A DNA stretch of 64,000 nucleotides from Alnus glutinosa (GCF_958979055.1 NC_084889.1:10293261-10357260), one strand, 5' to 3'; positions 44,767 through 56,103 are shown, counted from the first letter of the stretch. Numbers and translations are program-made. Notes: generated by a model from the sequence alone, not told the origin.

Positions 44767-45715
44767 TGTGACGACCCGTTTTTTTTTTTTTTTGAAAACA
44801 TACAAAGGGATCTTCACAGTGGCACGACTACATGTTGCTCAGCCAACATATGGCACATGCACCATAACATGTACCTGATATTCAGAATTATATCTAACAA
44901 CGGAATATAATAATCAATGTGCAGTAGAATACATGTCATATGCGGAAATACATCTAATACATAACAGTTAATTACAACAAGAGCCATTTACAAGTCTATC
45001 TATTTAAGGCTTACAAAACATATTATACTAATTACATACTAAAATACAGGCTCAACAAATACATATGCCACGTAGGACACGAGCCATAAATAAAATACCC
45101 AAAATACAGACTACCCGTGAGTCTATGACTTATGACTGTCGCGATATGCTCCAATCATAACATCTTACACGCTAGGTCGACGAGTCAATATCTATATCTG
45201 CAAAATCTGCAACCAAAGTATAAACGTCTGCATGGTTGCGGGGGTTGCCGCATCCGCACAGGTGGAATTATGAGCCCACCATCTTAGCATAAACAAATAC
45301 ACTAAGACTTCAGAGGTATACTATTCACTGAGTTTTCGCAAAGAACCAACTTTTCTTTTCTAGTCATGCGTACACTATAACAGCCACCAATTTTATAAAC
45401 TTTTGTTTGAAAACCCCTATAACTGATATAGCAAACACCGACTAATAGAAAACATTTAAATCATACTACGCAGCTGAGCTTATACGTAGAAGTTCCATTG
45501 TTGGAAACAACTACATGCATCCTCACTTACTATAATACTTTTGATTCAGTGATACTTAGAAAACAATAGCATTTAAATCATGCAACCATCCGATAGAAAT
45601 ATACATAAGTTCTTTTCCATTGAGACTCTTATGCATACTAATACGTCTAGCAAAACTACTCATAGTATAAAAACATCACACTCATAAAAACAATGTTATA
45701 CATGCTCATGCAGGT

Positions 45716-45830
45716 TTCCTCATGGAAATTAATTCATACCTCATGAGAATTAACCCAAGTTCCTCATGGAAATTAATCCAAGCCTCATGGGAATTAACCC
45801 AAGTATAGTTTCCCGTGGGCTATAAACCTC
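45716..45830. repeat. Mini-hairpin array in LTR B
   Basis: Units around TCAT: TTTCC-TCAT-GGAAA (45716), CC-TCAT-GAG (45738), TTCC-TCAT-GGAA (45760), CC-TCAT-GG (45783), then ATAG-TTT-CCCGTGGG-CTAT (45805). They alternate with AATTAA(C/T)CCAAG spacers. Confidence 0.7.
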
Positions 45831-47290
45831 ACTTCGATGCACATTTAGCATTCTTATGCTTATGCTTCCTGCTTTAAAACAATGCATTTCATTTCTTGAA
45901 TTATGCATTTAACACATGCTTTCAATATAAATCTCTAAACAATTTAACACATCAATTCTTCGATAAATATTTCCGTAATTTAAATTACAACATCTCACAA
46001 TCAAATCCTACAAATCAGTTCAAATCATACTTTTCTGTCGCATCATTTCTCATAAACATCATTGATACTTCAACATAATTGAAAATCAAAAACATATTGT
46101 CAACATACAGTCCGTTCGAATTTATAAAACACATATATTTTGCAATTCTATAATATATGAAAATAGTAGTTTTTCAGTGAGTAAAATACTCACCTTGGTT
46201 GCGTGGATTTAATTACTAGGTCTCCTAGACCACCATGCAATGTATCGCTGTAGAATAACACATTGTACTATTTAGGACTTTAAATAACTAACACCCTAAT
46301 TAGCACTTGAATCGCTCAAGGCTAAACCGTTGGAAAACCCATAATATTTTTAAGGGTTCCAAATGTCTACCCATAAATCCTAGACACTAAGTAAAACTTA
46401 AACAATACTAACCCAAAGTATTTACTAAGGGTTAGATATTAAAATCACAATTTAAATATTTACTCATAATATTAATTACTAAACGCAATTAATTTCACTA
46501 ACCCATAAATTATATTCACTAATACTTATAACAATATTAGACCTAAAATTATATTCACTAATCTCTAAATTATTTCTCACTAACATTTTTTCAATAATAT
46601 TAACTCTCAAATTATATTCATTAAACTTTTATATAAAACACTATCATATTTAAAATAACATTAACCCATAAAAAAATCTAAGGGTTAACCTCACAAATAC
46701 TATTTAAACTAAATAATTATTTATTTTTACTAACATTAGAACCTAACCCATAAATACTTATTTTTACAAAACTCATAGCTAATTTGGGATTAATCATCAC
46801 TATAACCACAATTAACAATCTAGGTTTTAAACACTTAAAAACCCTAAATTAATTTAACCCATCAAATTAGAGTTTCTAAACTTTAAATCATAATTTATAA
46901 AACACTACCACAAACACAATATTAGTAACCCAATAACTTTTACTAAACGTTAATCACATAAAAACTCAATTAAAATTAAATACCCAAAAGTAAAGGTTCG
47001 AGGAAAACTCACCAAAATCCACCAAATCAAAACCCATGATTTGGATAGCCTTAAGCAAGTTCCAACAAGCCCATTACCTAAAGGAAACACTAGATTAAAC
47101 TCACATTTCAAAATTTCAACTCAAAATTACGAAATCATGAGTTTAGTATTTTACCTCAAAATAATCGATGAAAACGTAGATCCGAGTGCAAGGATCACGT
47201 TTCCAAATACGAATTGAAGATTGGACTGTTGGATTTTCGTAGATCGTGATTTTTCGAAGAGAAGAAATTAGGAATCCTTTTCTTTTTTTT

Positions 47291-48116
47291 GGGAAAATTA
47301 TAGTTTAGCCCCCCAAATTACCACCCGTTTTGCGGATAGCCCCCTAAACTACCAACACTCCGACTCTGGCCTACCAAACGACCAAAGACTTTGAAAAAGG
47401 CCCCATTTGGCAAAATATCTCCATATTACCCCTGCAACGTGTCATTTTTCAATTAAAAAATAAAAAAAAATTAAATTTTTATTTATTTATTTATTTTTTA
47501 AAATAAAAAAATATGGGTTTTTGGGGTGGCTGCCGAGCCACCCCGGCCCCTGGGGGTGGCCGCGCGCCACCCCTCGAGCCCAAGGGGTGGCTTTCGGGCC
47601 ACCCCAAATGGATTTCGGGTCACCCCAAATGGATTTCGGGGTGGCCCGAAAGCCACCCCTAGGGCTCGGAGGGTGGCGCGCGGCCACTCCCGGCCACTGG
47701 GGGTAGCCGTGCGGCCACCCCCTGAGCCATAGGGGTGGCCCGAAAAGCCACCCCTAAGGCTCGGTGGGTGCCCGCGGCAGCTCCCGGCCACCAGGGGTAG
47801 CCGCGCGGCCACACCCGGCCCCAAGGGTGGCGCCCGACCACCCCCAGGGGCCGGAGCGGCGCCACCTCTGGGGTGGCTCGACAGCCACCCCAAAAACCCA
47901 TATTTTCTTTTTTTAAAAAAAATAAAATAAAATTTTAGTTTTTTTATTTTTTTTTAATTGAAAAATGACACGTGGCAGGGGTAATATGGAGATATTTCGT
48001 CAAATGGGGCCTTTTTCAAAGGTTTTGGTAGTTTGGTAGGCCGGAGTCGGAGTGTTGGTAGTTTATGAGGCTATCCGCAAAACAGGTAGTAATTTAAGGG
48101 GCTAAAGTGTAATTTT
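47291..48116. mobile_element. Long foldback MITE with GGGGTGGC/GCCACCCC core
   Basis: Terminal inverted repeats of about 250 bp pair almost throughout (TTTAGCCCC, GTTTTGCGGATAGCC, CTACCAACACTCCGACTC, ATCTCCATATTACCCCTGC). The 380-bp centre (47515-47895) is extremely GC-rich and made of GGGGTGGC and GCCACCCC blocks. The T-rich flanks hide the TSD. Overlapping open frames on both strands (47487-47901) are by-products of the palindromic centre. Confidence 0.85.
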
Positions 48117-48344
48117 TTTTTCTTCTCGGGTCTGCTAGAAAGAGGCAGTATGCCTCCTTTCTTTTAAGTGGGATGCGCCTCACTTGCTGCCCCTCAAAGT
48201 GGTGTGGGGAGCAGGTCGCCGCACATCACTTAATTAGTTTTTTTTTTTTTTTTTTTAATTCTTCATTTATATGTTTTTTTTTCCTATTTTATATTTTATT
48301 TATCTTTGACTTTTCTACACACTAACTATTCTCTCTCTCTCCTT

Positions 48345-48435
48345 CTAATGGCCGACAGGCCTTATCTCTCTCTCTCTTTTTTTTTTAATGGCCGTATGGC
48401 CTTTTAATTGAATGGCCATCGGGCCTTTTAAGAGA
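48345..48435 (+). repeat. Short repeats of ATGGCC..GGCCTTTT in LTR B
   Basis: AATGGCCGACAGGCCTTAT, AATGGCCGTATGGCCTTTT and AATGGCCATCGGGCCTTTT. Each is a GGCC-NNN(N)-GGCC unit. Confidence 0.75.
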
Positions 48436-48906
48436 ATGACTTTATTTTTTATTTATTTAATTTTTCTTTTAATTAACTTTTTGTTTTGACTTTTCTACAT
48501 TTGCTTTTCCTCTTTTCTTTAACACGTGTATGTGTATTTATGTTAGGTTTGTCTTTCATTTACTCTTCTTCTTTTTTTTTTTTTTTAGTCTTGACTTTTC
48601 CTCACCTTGCTCTACATTTTTCCCTTTTTGCCGACATGTCATGTTTCTCTTTTATGGCATTTGTTTACTTTATTCATTTTATCATCTAATCTCTCTTTTC
48701 CTTTTAATCAATCTTTTGTGTAGTTTCTTATTATTTCATTTATCTTTTATAATATTTTCTCATTTTTCTCTTTATATATAATTTACTTCTTTGGACCTTA
48801 AAATATTTTTTGCGCGTCTTACAATATCTTCTAATCATCAAATTAATTTTAGTCATTTTCATTGAATTTTATTTTTAAAATAATAAATAATATTCGAAAC
48901 ATCACA

Positions 48907-49495
48907 GAAAATATTCTTTAATTAAGTCCCTTAATCTTACACTCAATTGGCACTTTGGCCACCAAACTCTAAAAAGTGACTTCACACCTTTAACGCCACT
49001 TTGTTTATAAGTTGCGTCTTACCGGCCACTTCTGTAAGGGGGCGGCTACGAGCCACCCCTAAGATTTGGAACTAAAATTTGATATAAAAAAGAAAAAAAA
49101 GAAAAGAAAAAAAAAAAGAAAAAAAGAAAAGAAAAGGAGATTTGGAACTAATCTTTCTGGAAGTCCTCTAGATCACCTCATTCCAATTCTCGTTCAAACT
49201 GAACTTGGGACCAACCATTCTATCAAGCCTTCTTTCTTGACGGCCTGTTTTGACTAAATGAATGTTGGAATATATTGGCCAAACTTCATTAAACATATAT
49301 AACTTTGTAGGCCCTTGAATGATCGACTTTCTAATGTCACCCAGAGCTTGCTTCAATCCCAAAATCATGAGATATGACATGGAAAATTGGCCTGCATCAA
49401 AATGACCAAAATACACGGGGTTCTATCTTGATTCCCCTTCCATTTATTCATTTGAGAGTAATTAATTATACTAGTTTGAGCTTGTTTGAGCTTTC
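48907..49495 (+). promoter_or_regulatory. Proximal upstream region of kinase copy 2
   Basis: Aligned with 17131-17702. Unlike copy 1, it runs uninterrupted to the ATG. It carries a local A/G-rich insertion at 49085-49140. No clear TATA box was seen. Confidence 0.55.
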
Positions 49496-51898
49496 ATGGA
49501 GTTCATTGGTAAGCAAGTTTTGTTCCTTCTACTCTCTTTGGCATATTGTTTTCCATTTTCATCTGCTACACTACGACATACAACGGGACAAGGCACATCC
49601 CTCACCGTAGAGAAACCGGAAGAGGTTCTGACATCACCAAATGGCGTTTTCTCTGCTGGCTTTCACTCTGTGGGTGGAAATGCCTACTGCTTTGCCGTAT
49701 GGTTCAACCACCCATCCCTGCAGAGTCGCAACCGCACCATAGTTTGGATGGTGAATCGTGATCAGCCAGTAAATGGAAGGCGCTCAAAGCTCTCCCTTCT
49801 TAAAACTGGAAATCTTATCTTGACTGACGCCGGTAAGTTCACCGTCTGGGAGACAAACACTCTTTCGAATTCATCAGTACAATTGTCTCTCAACAACACT
49901 GGTAATCTTGTTCTACACGCTTTGGAAGGTGTTAGTTTGTGGGAGAGCTTCCTTTTTCCGACAGATACCCTTCTTCCCCAACAACTACTCACTAGAAATA
50001 CAAAGCTTGTCTCCTCAAGAAGCCAGAGCACTTATTCCTCTGGTTTCTACAAGCTTTTCTTCGACAACGACAACCTTCTCCGCCTTCTTTACGATGGACC
50101 TGAGAGTTCCAGTCTTTATTGGTTTGATCCATGGCTTGGGAATTGGGATGCTCAAAGGTCCACGTACAACAAAAGTAGAATCGCAGTGCTTGATTCCTTA
50201 GGAAACTTCAGTTCTTCCGATAATTTTACAGCTGTTTCAGCTGATTATGGGGCAGTGCTTCATAGAAGACTGACAATTGATTACGATGGTGATATTCGAG
50301 TTTACAGCTGGAAAGAGGAGGAGGAGACGTGGGTTATTTCATGGCAAGCCATTCAGAAACCTTGCACGATTCATGCTATTTGTGGGGCCAACAGTATATG
50401 CAGCTATGTTGCTGGTTCTGAGAGGAAATGCTCTTGCCTTCCAGGATATAATATGAAAAACCATACCGATTGGTCTTACGGTTGTGAACCGGGATTTGAT
50501 CTCTCTTGCAACAAAAAGGAGTCAGGCTTTCTGCAGCTATCGCATATTCAATTCTATGGTTATGATTATGGGTACTTTCCCAATTACACACTCCATGAAT
50601 GTAGGACTTTATGCTTGCAATTGTGCGATTGCATAGCGTTCCAATTCACCTTTTTCAGGGATAGAGGACATGCGAATTGTTACCCGAAGACGCTATTGCT
50701 CAATGGATATCTCTCACCAGATTTCAATGGAGACTTCTATTTGAGGCTGCCAGAAAGCAATCTCTTGTCCTATACAAATTCTGTAGTAGAATACAGTTTA
50801 GATTGCCCAAGTGAAGGTACAGTAGTGACTACTGTAAAAAGCCGTGAAAATGGGACACTAAAGTTCATGCTCTGGTTTGCATGCGGAGTGGGAGGTCTTG
50901 AGATCATCTGTATCTTCTTGGTGTGGTGTCTCTTGGTTAGAACCGGACAAAGTTCAGGTGCGGACAAACAAGGCTACCTTGCTGCCGTCGGATTCAGAAA
51001 ATATACCTATGCTGAGCTGAAGAAGGCGACCAAGGGTTTCAGTGAGGAGATTGGAAAAGGTGGTGGAGGAATTGTATACAAAGGGGTATTGTCTGACAAT
51101 CGGGTTGCAGCAATCAAACGTCTCAATGAAACTAATCAAGGAGAAGGTGAATTTCTTGCAGAAGTAAGCATCATTGGGAGGATTAATCACATGAACTTAA
51201 TAGAGATGTGGGGCTATTGCGCAGAGGGAAAGCACAGGCTTCTGGTGTACGAGTACATGGAGCATGGTTCTTTGGCAGAAAACCTTTTTTCTAATTCACT
51301 TGACTGGAAGAAAAGGTTCGAAATAGCTGTGGGCACGGCGAAAGGCCTGGCTTATTTGCATGAGGACTGCTTGGAGTGGGTTTTACACTGCGATGTAAAG
51401 CCTCAAAACATACTCCTAGACTCTAACTATCAACCAAAGGTGGCAGATTTTGGACTGTCGAAGCTTCAAAATAGAGGCAACCTTAAGAATTCAAGCTTTT
51501 CGAGGATACGAGGAACCCGAGGTTACATGGCTCCAGAGTGGGTCTTGGATCTGCCTATCACCTCCAAAGTGGATGTTTACAGCTTTGGAATAGTGGTGCT
51601 GGAGATGGTGACCGGAAAGGGCCCAACAGAGGGCGTGCATGTTTTAGATTGTAAAGGGGAGACCGAGCACAGAAGGCTGGTTAAGTGGGTGAGGGAGAAC
51701 AGGAATAGAGCGGCTACAAATGCAATGACATCCTGGCTTGAAGAGATGATCGACCCACGAATGAAAGGCAAATATGAGATGGGTAAGATGGAAGCTTTGG
51801 TTCGCGTTGCTCTGCAATGTGTGGATGAAGACAGAGATGCAAGACCCACCATGAGCCAAGTAATTGAGATGCTTTTTCAGGAAGAAAATGTTCATTGA
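49496..51898 (+). CDS. G-type lectin S-receptor-like Ser/Thr kinase (ZmPK1-like), copy 2
   Basis: Intronless, 800 residues, full domain set: signal peptide (about 1-24), B-lectin, S-locus glycoprotein region, EGF-like (CGANSICSY), PAN-like, transmembrane helix (about 457-478), kinase with GKGGGG at 520, invariant Lys, HCDVKPQNILLD, DFG and MAPEW. The HCD makes it a non-RD kinase, a class often linked in plants to immune receptors; the ligand is unknown. The start ATG gives MEFIGKQV, the ancestral beginning that copy 1 has lost. It differs from copy 1 mainly in the extracellular part and in the juxtamembrane stretch (GTVVTTVKSREN versus GIVLQLERIYVKSREN). The kinase domains are nearly identical. 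It has the normal promoter context and is the copy most likely to be functional. Confidence 0.95.
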   Translation: MEFIGKQVLFLLLSLAYCFPFSSATLRHTTGQGTSLTVEKPEEVLTSPNGVFSAGFHSVGGNAYCFAVWFNHPSLQSRNRTIVWMVNRDQPVNGRRSKLSLLKTGNLILTDAGKFTVWETNTLSNSSVQLSLNNTGNLVLHALEGVSLWESFLFPTDTLLPQQLLTRNTKLVSSRSQSTYSSGFYKLFFDNDNLLRLLYDGPESSSLYWFDPWLGNWDAQRSTYNKSRIAVLDSLGNFSSSDNFTAVSADYGAVLHRRLTIDYDGDIRVYSWKEEEETWVISWQAIQKPCTIHAICGANSICSYVAGSERKCSCLPGYNMKNHTDWSYGCEPGFDLSCNKKESGFLQLSHIQFYGYDYGYFPNYTLHECRTLCLQLCDCIAFQFTFFRDRGHANCYPKTLLLNGYLSPDFNGDFYLRLPESNLLSYTNSVVEYSLDCPSEGTVVTTVKSRENGTLKFMLWFACGVGGLEIICIFLVWCLLVRTGQSSGADKQGYLAAVGFRKYTYAELKKATKGFSEEIGKGGGGIVYKGVLSDNRVAAIKRLNETNQGEGEFLAEVSIIGRINHMNLIEMWGYCAEGKHRLLVYEYMEHGSLAENLFSNSLDWKKRFEIAVGTAKGLAYLHEDCLEWVLHCDVKPQNILLDSNYQPKVADFGLSKLQNRGNLKNSSFSRIRGTRGYMAPEWVLDLPITSKVDVYSFGIVVLEMVTGKGPTEGVHVLDCKGETEHRRLVKWVRENRNRAATNAMTSWLEEMIDPRMKGKYEMGKMEALVRVALQCVDEDRDARPTMSQVIEMLFQEENVH

Positions 51899-52136
51899 TC
51901 ATGTTATATTATGCAAAGGCCTGAGAATTTCTTATTTGGTGATGAGTGTTACTATCCTCAAATAGAAGTCCAATATGCTCTGCGAAACTCTCAAATATTT
52001 GGGAGCAGTGTTTTAGTTGGGTTTAATTGAGTCTTTTTTGTGTTGCTGTTGTTGTTGTTGGTTTTTTTATTTTTTATTTTTTTTATTTTTTATGTGTTCT
52101 ATTTTCAAGTGTTTTAGTTGTACTAGGAATTGCTAT

Positions 52137-52142
52137 AATAAA
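52137..52142 (+). terminator. Possible polyadenylation signal of kinase copy 2
   Basis: AATAAA, conserved with copy 1 at the equivalent place. Confidence 0.3.
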
Positions 52143-52227
52143 TTGTATGAAAATAATGTACAAACATAAATCGACAAGTCATCGTTGATAATTAATTAGT
52201 GCGATGACACACTAAGTCATCGTTAAA

Positions 52228-52527
52228 TCGGTTAATATTCGGTTAACATGGGTAATGAAACGACGTCGTTTTGATTTTTTTTTTTAAAAAAAATAGGATC
52301 AAACGTTTCGTTCTTACTAAAACGACGTCGTTTCGTTTTGTGTCGGTTCGGTTAATCGGTTCGAAATCAAATGTGGTTCGGTTACTGCTTAGAAGGTTGT
52401 TTGGTTACTGAACCGGCTTTCAGAATAAAATTTTATACCGACTACCGAACTGAAAATTAGTCGATAGAGTCGGTAGGCAGTCGATAACGGTTCGGTTCGG
52501 TAAGCGGATAACTTGCCCACCCCTATA
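52228..52527. mobile_element. hAT-like MITE remnant, unit 2 copy
   Basis: Paralogue of 20755-21064. It lacks one GTAAGCG repeat near the right end. Confidence 0.5.
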
Positions 52528-53349
52528 AAAGAAGAAACCCATATTATAACTGTCTATCCAATCCTTTGGCCTTAGCTATTGTGCAGGTGTCGATCTTTGA
52601 AAGTTTTGGTTGGGACTAAAAGGCACGTTCGTGCTATTTATATCTAATTACGCCACATGCAGCTAAGCATAAACCGCAAATATATATGCATAAGTAGCAC
52701 ATAATTTGGCCTAGCTCTCTCACTTTACTTCTCTCTCTTCTTTTATGCAACGAAACGCGGGTCTAGGCATTGGGTCGATAACACGCAATTCAACTGGGCA
52801 ACCTGAAGAGGAAAGGTATCTTGGAATTTGGTGTGTACCCAACGGGCCAGCACCACGTACATAAACAAGTCTAGAGGGAAAATGGCTGGAAGTTGACAAC
52901 ACATCTCCAGGGAAATGACATTAAGATGATTTGTTGAATTCGAATGAGCTTGTACAATTCTTTTATTTTTTATTTTTCTAATAATATTTTAATTTTGTAA
53001 TTAGATCATTTTAAATAATAATAAATAAATAAAATCTTTTTCTAATATAATAGATCTAACTTAAATTATTATTATTGTAAATCTTGATATAGATATATGT
53101 ATGTTTTTTTCTTGGTGTATGTATATATCTATATAAACTCGAGATTAAATTATTTAAGATTTAAGTTAATTTATTTAATTAACTCATAAAATCTTAACAA
53201 GAATTAATTAACTAATAATAATTAATTAACTCAAGCCGGTGGTGGTGAACATGTATAGCCTGGGTCCGTATTTATTGGCAAGATTTACAAAACAAAAAGA
53301 GAACCCAATTCTTCAATCAAATTTCTTTAATTAAGCGACAAAACCAAGA

Positions 53350-53423
53350 GGCCTATTAGCTCAGTTGGTTAGAGCGTCGTGCTAATAACGCGAAGGTCGC
53401 AGGTTCGAGACTTGCATGGGCCA
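53350..53423 (+). tRNA. tRNA-Ile (anticodon AAU), unit 2
   Basis: 74 nt. The acceptor GGCCTAT pairs with ATGGGCC, the D-stem is GCTC/GAGC, the anticodon stem is TCGTG/CGCGA with loop CTAATAA, and the T-arm is GCAGG/CTTGC with one G-T wobble. The A-box TAGCTCAGTTGG and B-box GGTTCGAGACT are largely canonical. It decodes AUU and AUC after A34-to-inosine editing. Its sequence is closer to the common plant form than the unit 1 copy. Confidence 0.94.
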
Positions 53424-53437
53424 ATGATGCTTCTTTA

Positions 53438-53442
53438 TTTTT
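53438..53442 (+). terminator. RNA polymerase III terminator of the unit 2 tRNA
   Basis: TTTTT, 15 bases after the tRNA 3' end. Confidence 0.6.
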
Positions 53443-53799
53443 ATTTGGTATTTGGACCCTGGATTATAAAGCGTAGGTTAAAATACATGGACGCATGAAC
53501 GGCCCACTGAGCCATTTTCTGGGCCGTTGCAACGACTTCTGGCTTCAATCATCTGTTCTTCTCTAGTCATTGGGCGACCAATGTGAACATTTGGACTACA
53601 AAATGGATCATGTTCTTGGCCCACTTACATCGAAGTTAGTATTAAGAAAGATGATTTTGTTCACATACTTAAGCCCTAAACACGTCTTTTTATATGTTTC
53701 TTTTTTCTTTTTAATAATAGTAATAAAAAAAAAATGCTTCTCAATTCCTACAACTTAATTTGTAGGAAATGTATATCCTTATCTAGCACACACATACTC

Positions 53800-54060
53800 G
53801 GGAGTCAGATTCGTTTGTGTTTGCGATTTGAAAACACAATTTTTTTAAAAATAAAGTTAAGTATTTAGTAAATTCGCAATTTAACCTTTAAAATCGTACG
53901 TTTTTTAAAACGTATCTTTTTGTGTGAAATTTTAAAATGCATATTTTTTTAAGTTTCAAATCGCAATTATTTAAAAAATTTCTCCCGAATGAAACATTTT
54001 ATACTATTTCATTTAAAATCACACTTTTAATTTGTAAAATCACAATGCCAACATGCTCTA
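53800..54060. mobile_element. Degenerate Harbinger-type MITE, unit 2
   Basis: Paralogue of 22960-23215 (GCGATTTGAAAACACAATTT). The solo LTR at 22253-22859 in unit 1 lies just before this element and is absent here. Confidence 0.5.
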
Positions 54061-54185
54061 AAACTATTTTTCAAAAAAGTAAAAGAGTGATTATATAAGG
54101 TTTGAGCTTAATTAAGCCGTTGCCTACCATGCATATTTAGAAAGAACTTTTCTATTTGGTGGAGTACTTGGGCTGCGAAAAGAAC

Positions 54186-55394
54186 AAGAACTTTTCTATT
54201 TGGTCTCTCTTTTCCAGATCTGGTTCATTATGGGTGGCTTGGGTACATGAAAATTGGCTTAAGGGAGGAGTTTTTGGCAGGTTTTCATCCCTCAAAATGC
54301 TTTTTGGTGCTGGAGATAAATCCTCAAAGTCAGGGATATTGCTAGAGGATTTATTAGGTATAAGGTGGGTGATGGCCGAAAGATTTTTCTTTGGTATGAC
54401 AATTGGCATCCGGCTGGGTGTTTGATTAATGTCTATGGGCAGAGAACTGTTTATGATGCTGGTCATGGTATTGGACCGAAATTGGATTCAATTATTAAAA
54501 ATGGATCTTGGTTTTGGCCTAGTGCTAGATCTGATGCTATTGTTGCTATCCAAAGTCGCTTGCCTGAGGTGGAGTTGGGAGGTATTAATCAAGCCATTTG
54601 GGATTCAAAGTCTGGTCAGTTTTCTAGTGCAAAGACTTGGGAAAAACTGAGGATTAAATATCCTGTGGTTGATGGGTATAACATTGTTTGGTTTGCTTCT
54701 GCTATTCCCAGGCATGCTTTCTTTCTTTGGTTAGCTTTCCATAAAGCTATTACTACCTGAGAGAAGATGTGTGGTTGGGGTCTTGTTGGTGATAGCTTAT
54801 GTCTTTTTTGCAGAGCTTCCATGGAGAGTCAAAGTCATCTTTTCTTTGAATGTAGTTTCAGTAAAAGGATTTGGAGGTCTCTTATGAGTGAGTGTTTGGT
54901 AAGTAACTATCCATCTGATTGGGAAGAGATTGTTGTTTGGAGTATTGTAGCTTTGAAGGGCAATAATATGGTGAGCTGAGTTCGGAAACTATGCTTGGGG
55001 GCTGCTGTTTATCATTTATGGCTTCAAAGGAATGCTATTCTTCATGATAAAACCCCTAGAACTGAAGAGCAAATCATATCCAGAATTCGGTGCGAGGTTA
55101 GAGCTAGAGTGATGGCCAAATTTTCAGGTCGAATGATTCACTGCCGCTGATCTGTTTTTTGGTTTTTCTCTGGTTTGTGCAAGTCTGGTTGTGTTTTTTG
55201 TTTGTTTGTTGGTGTTGCTCTATTTTGAGCTTGACTTTGCTGGTTTGCTACTTTTCTAACAACCAGGTGGGTTTCTTGAAACATTGATTCTAGTTTTACT
55301 GGAGTGTAGTTTGAAATGTTTGGTTATAAAGCTTTTAGTTCATTAAAAATAAAAAAATAAAAAAATAAATAAAAAAATAAAATAAAATAAAAAA
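54186..55394 (+). mobile_element. 5'-truncated L1-type LINE insertion
   Basis: Absent from unit 1 (about 23345-23372). It ends in an A-rich tail with AAAAAT-type repeats (55346-55394). It carries the C-terminal part of ORF2 only. The first 19 bases (54186-54204) repeat 54142-54160 exactly, an unusual 5' junction. No ordinary TSD was found. Confidence 0.85.
54205..55150 (+). pseudogene. LINE ORF2 C-terminus with zinc-binding reverse transcriptase tail (zf-RVT)
   Basis: Translation over several frames gives SGSLWVAWVHENWL, then VGDGRKIFLWYDNWHPAG, then IWDSKSGQFSSAKTWEKL, IPRHAFFLWLAFHKAITT, CLFCRASMESQSHLFFECSF and HLWLQRNAILHDKTPRTEE. This is the standard order at the end of plant L1 ORF2, including the C..C...H..F.C zinc-binding tail. 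Breaks: a frame change near 54300-54370, a TAA in the WRKILK region, a TGA after KAITT (54758-54760) and a TGA after MVS (54977-54979). It has no catalytic core and is inert. Confidence 0.85.
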
Positions 55395-55785
55395 GGGGCT
55401 ATGGATTACCACCAAAAAAGTTGCAGATAAAAAATTAAGTAAAAAAAATGAAAATATTATAAATATGACATATATTTGAATAAAAAATGTATTCACAAGA
55501 CAGCAAGTGAGTAAATTTGCCATAGTTTTCACAGCAATGATAAGGCAATTAATTGGCATCTACAAGACTTAGAAGCTTTTATCTCCAAACATAGATTATT
55601 GTATTTGATGCGGCAGTGATTTTAATAATCCATAAATGCTTAACATGGTAAATAAAGTAATCCCTTTTAATTTTCAAATCTTACAAAGTGAAATTTGTTG
55701 CAGAGACTTCTGAGCTAGTGGTTCATAATTATTGAGTTTAAAAATTTAAGCCCATTTATTTCGATGTAAAAGATTTTTTTGTTTA

Positions 55786-56100
55786 GGGTCTGTTTAGGTT
55801 TGCGATTTCAAAAAGTGCGATTTAAAATCGCAATTTTAAAATGTACGATTTGAAAAAAATGATTTTTAAAAACGCAATTAAGCGTTTGGCAAAATCGCAG
55901 TATAGCATTTAAAATCACAAATTAGCCTTTAAAATTTTGCGTTTTCAAAAAAGCATAATCCTACCTGTGATTTGAAAAGGCAGATTTTCTGCGTTTTCAA
56001 ATCACAATTTTTAAAAACGTAGTTCCCAAACGATTTATGTTCTGTGATTTGGTTTAAAATCGCACTTATTGTCTACGAAATAGTAATCTCAAACGCACCC
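55786..56100 (+). mobile_element. Harbinger-type MITE, TSD TTA
   Basis: It starts GGGTCTGTTTAGGTTTGCGA and ends AGTAATCTCAAACGCACCC, flanked by TTA (55783-55785, 56101-56103). Unit 1 has the empty site TTGTTTAGTCTGGCATTT (23752). Its right terminus, complemented (GTTTGAGATTACTATTTCG), is nearly the terminus of the Harbinger at 35707. Confidence 0.9.
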
Positions 56101-56103
56101 TTA

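Larger units (their letters stand above)
44767..48906 (-). mobile_element. Large solo LTR B (Ty3/gypsy, Tekay-like), TSD GAAAA
   Basis: It starts TGTGACGACCCG and ends CGAAACATCACA, flanked by GAAAA (44762-44766, 48907-48911). Unit 1 has the empty site TATGGAAAATATTCTT (17131). It is 4140 bp including the nested foldback at 47291-48116, so the LTR itself is about 3.3 kb. It is collinear with LTR A in several stretches, including the ACTCACTGAGTTTTCG-like and TTACCTCAAAA...CGTAGATC regions. No internal domain is present. Confidence 0.88.

Noticed and set aside
47487..47901. Proline/arginine/glycine-rich frames on both strands
   Set aside because: Centre of a foldback made of GGGGTGGC blocks; no codon bias towards one frame.
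54152..54466. Antisense frame of 104 residues in the LINE
   Set aside because: It overlaps recognisable sense-strand ORF2 sequence; a shadow frame.
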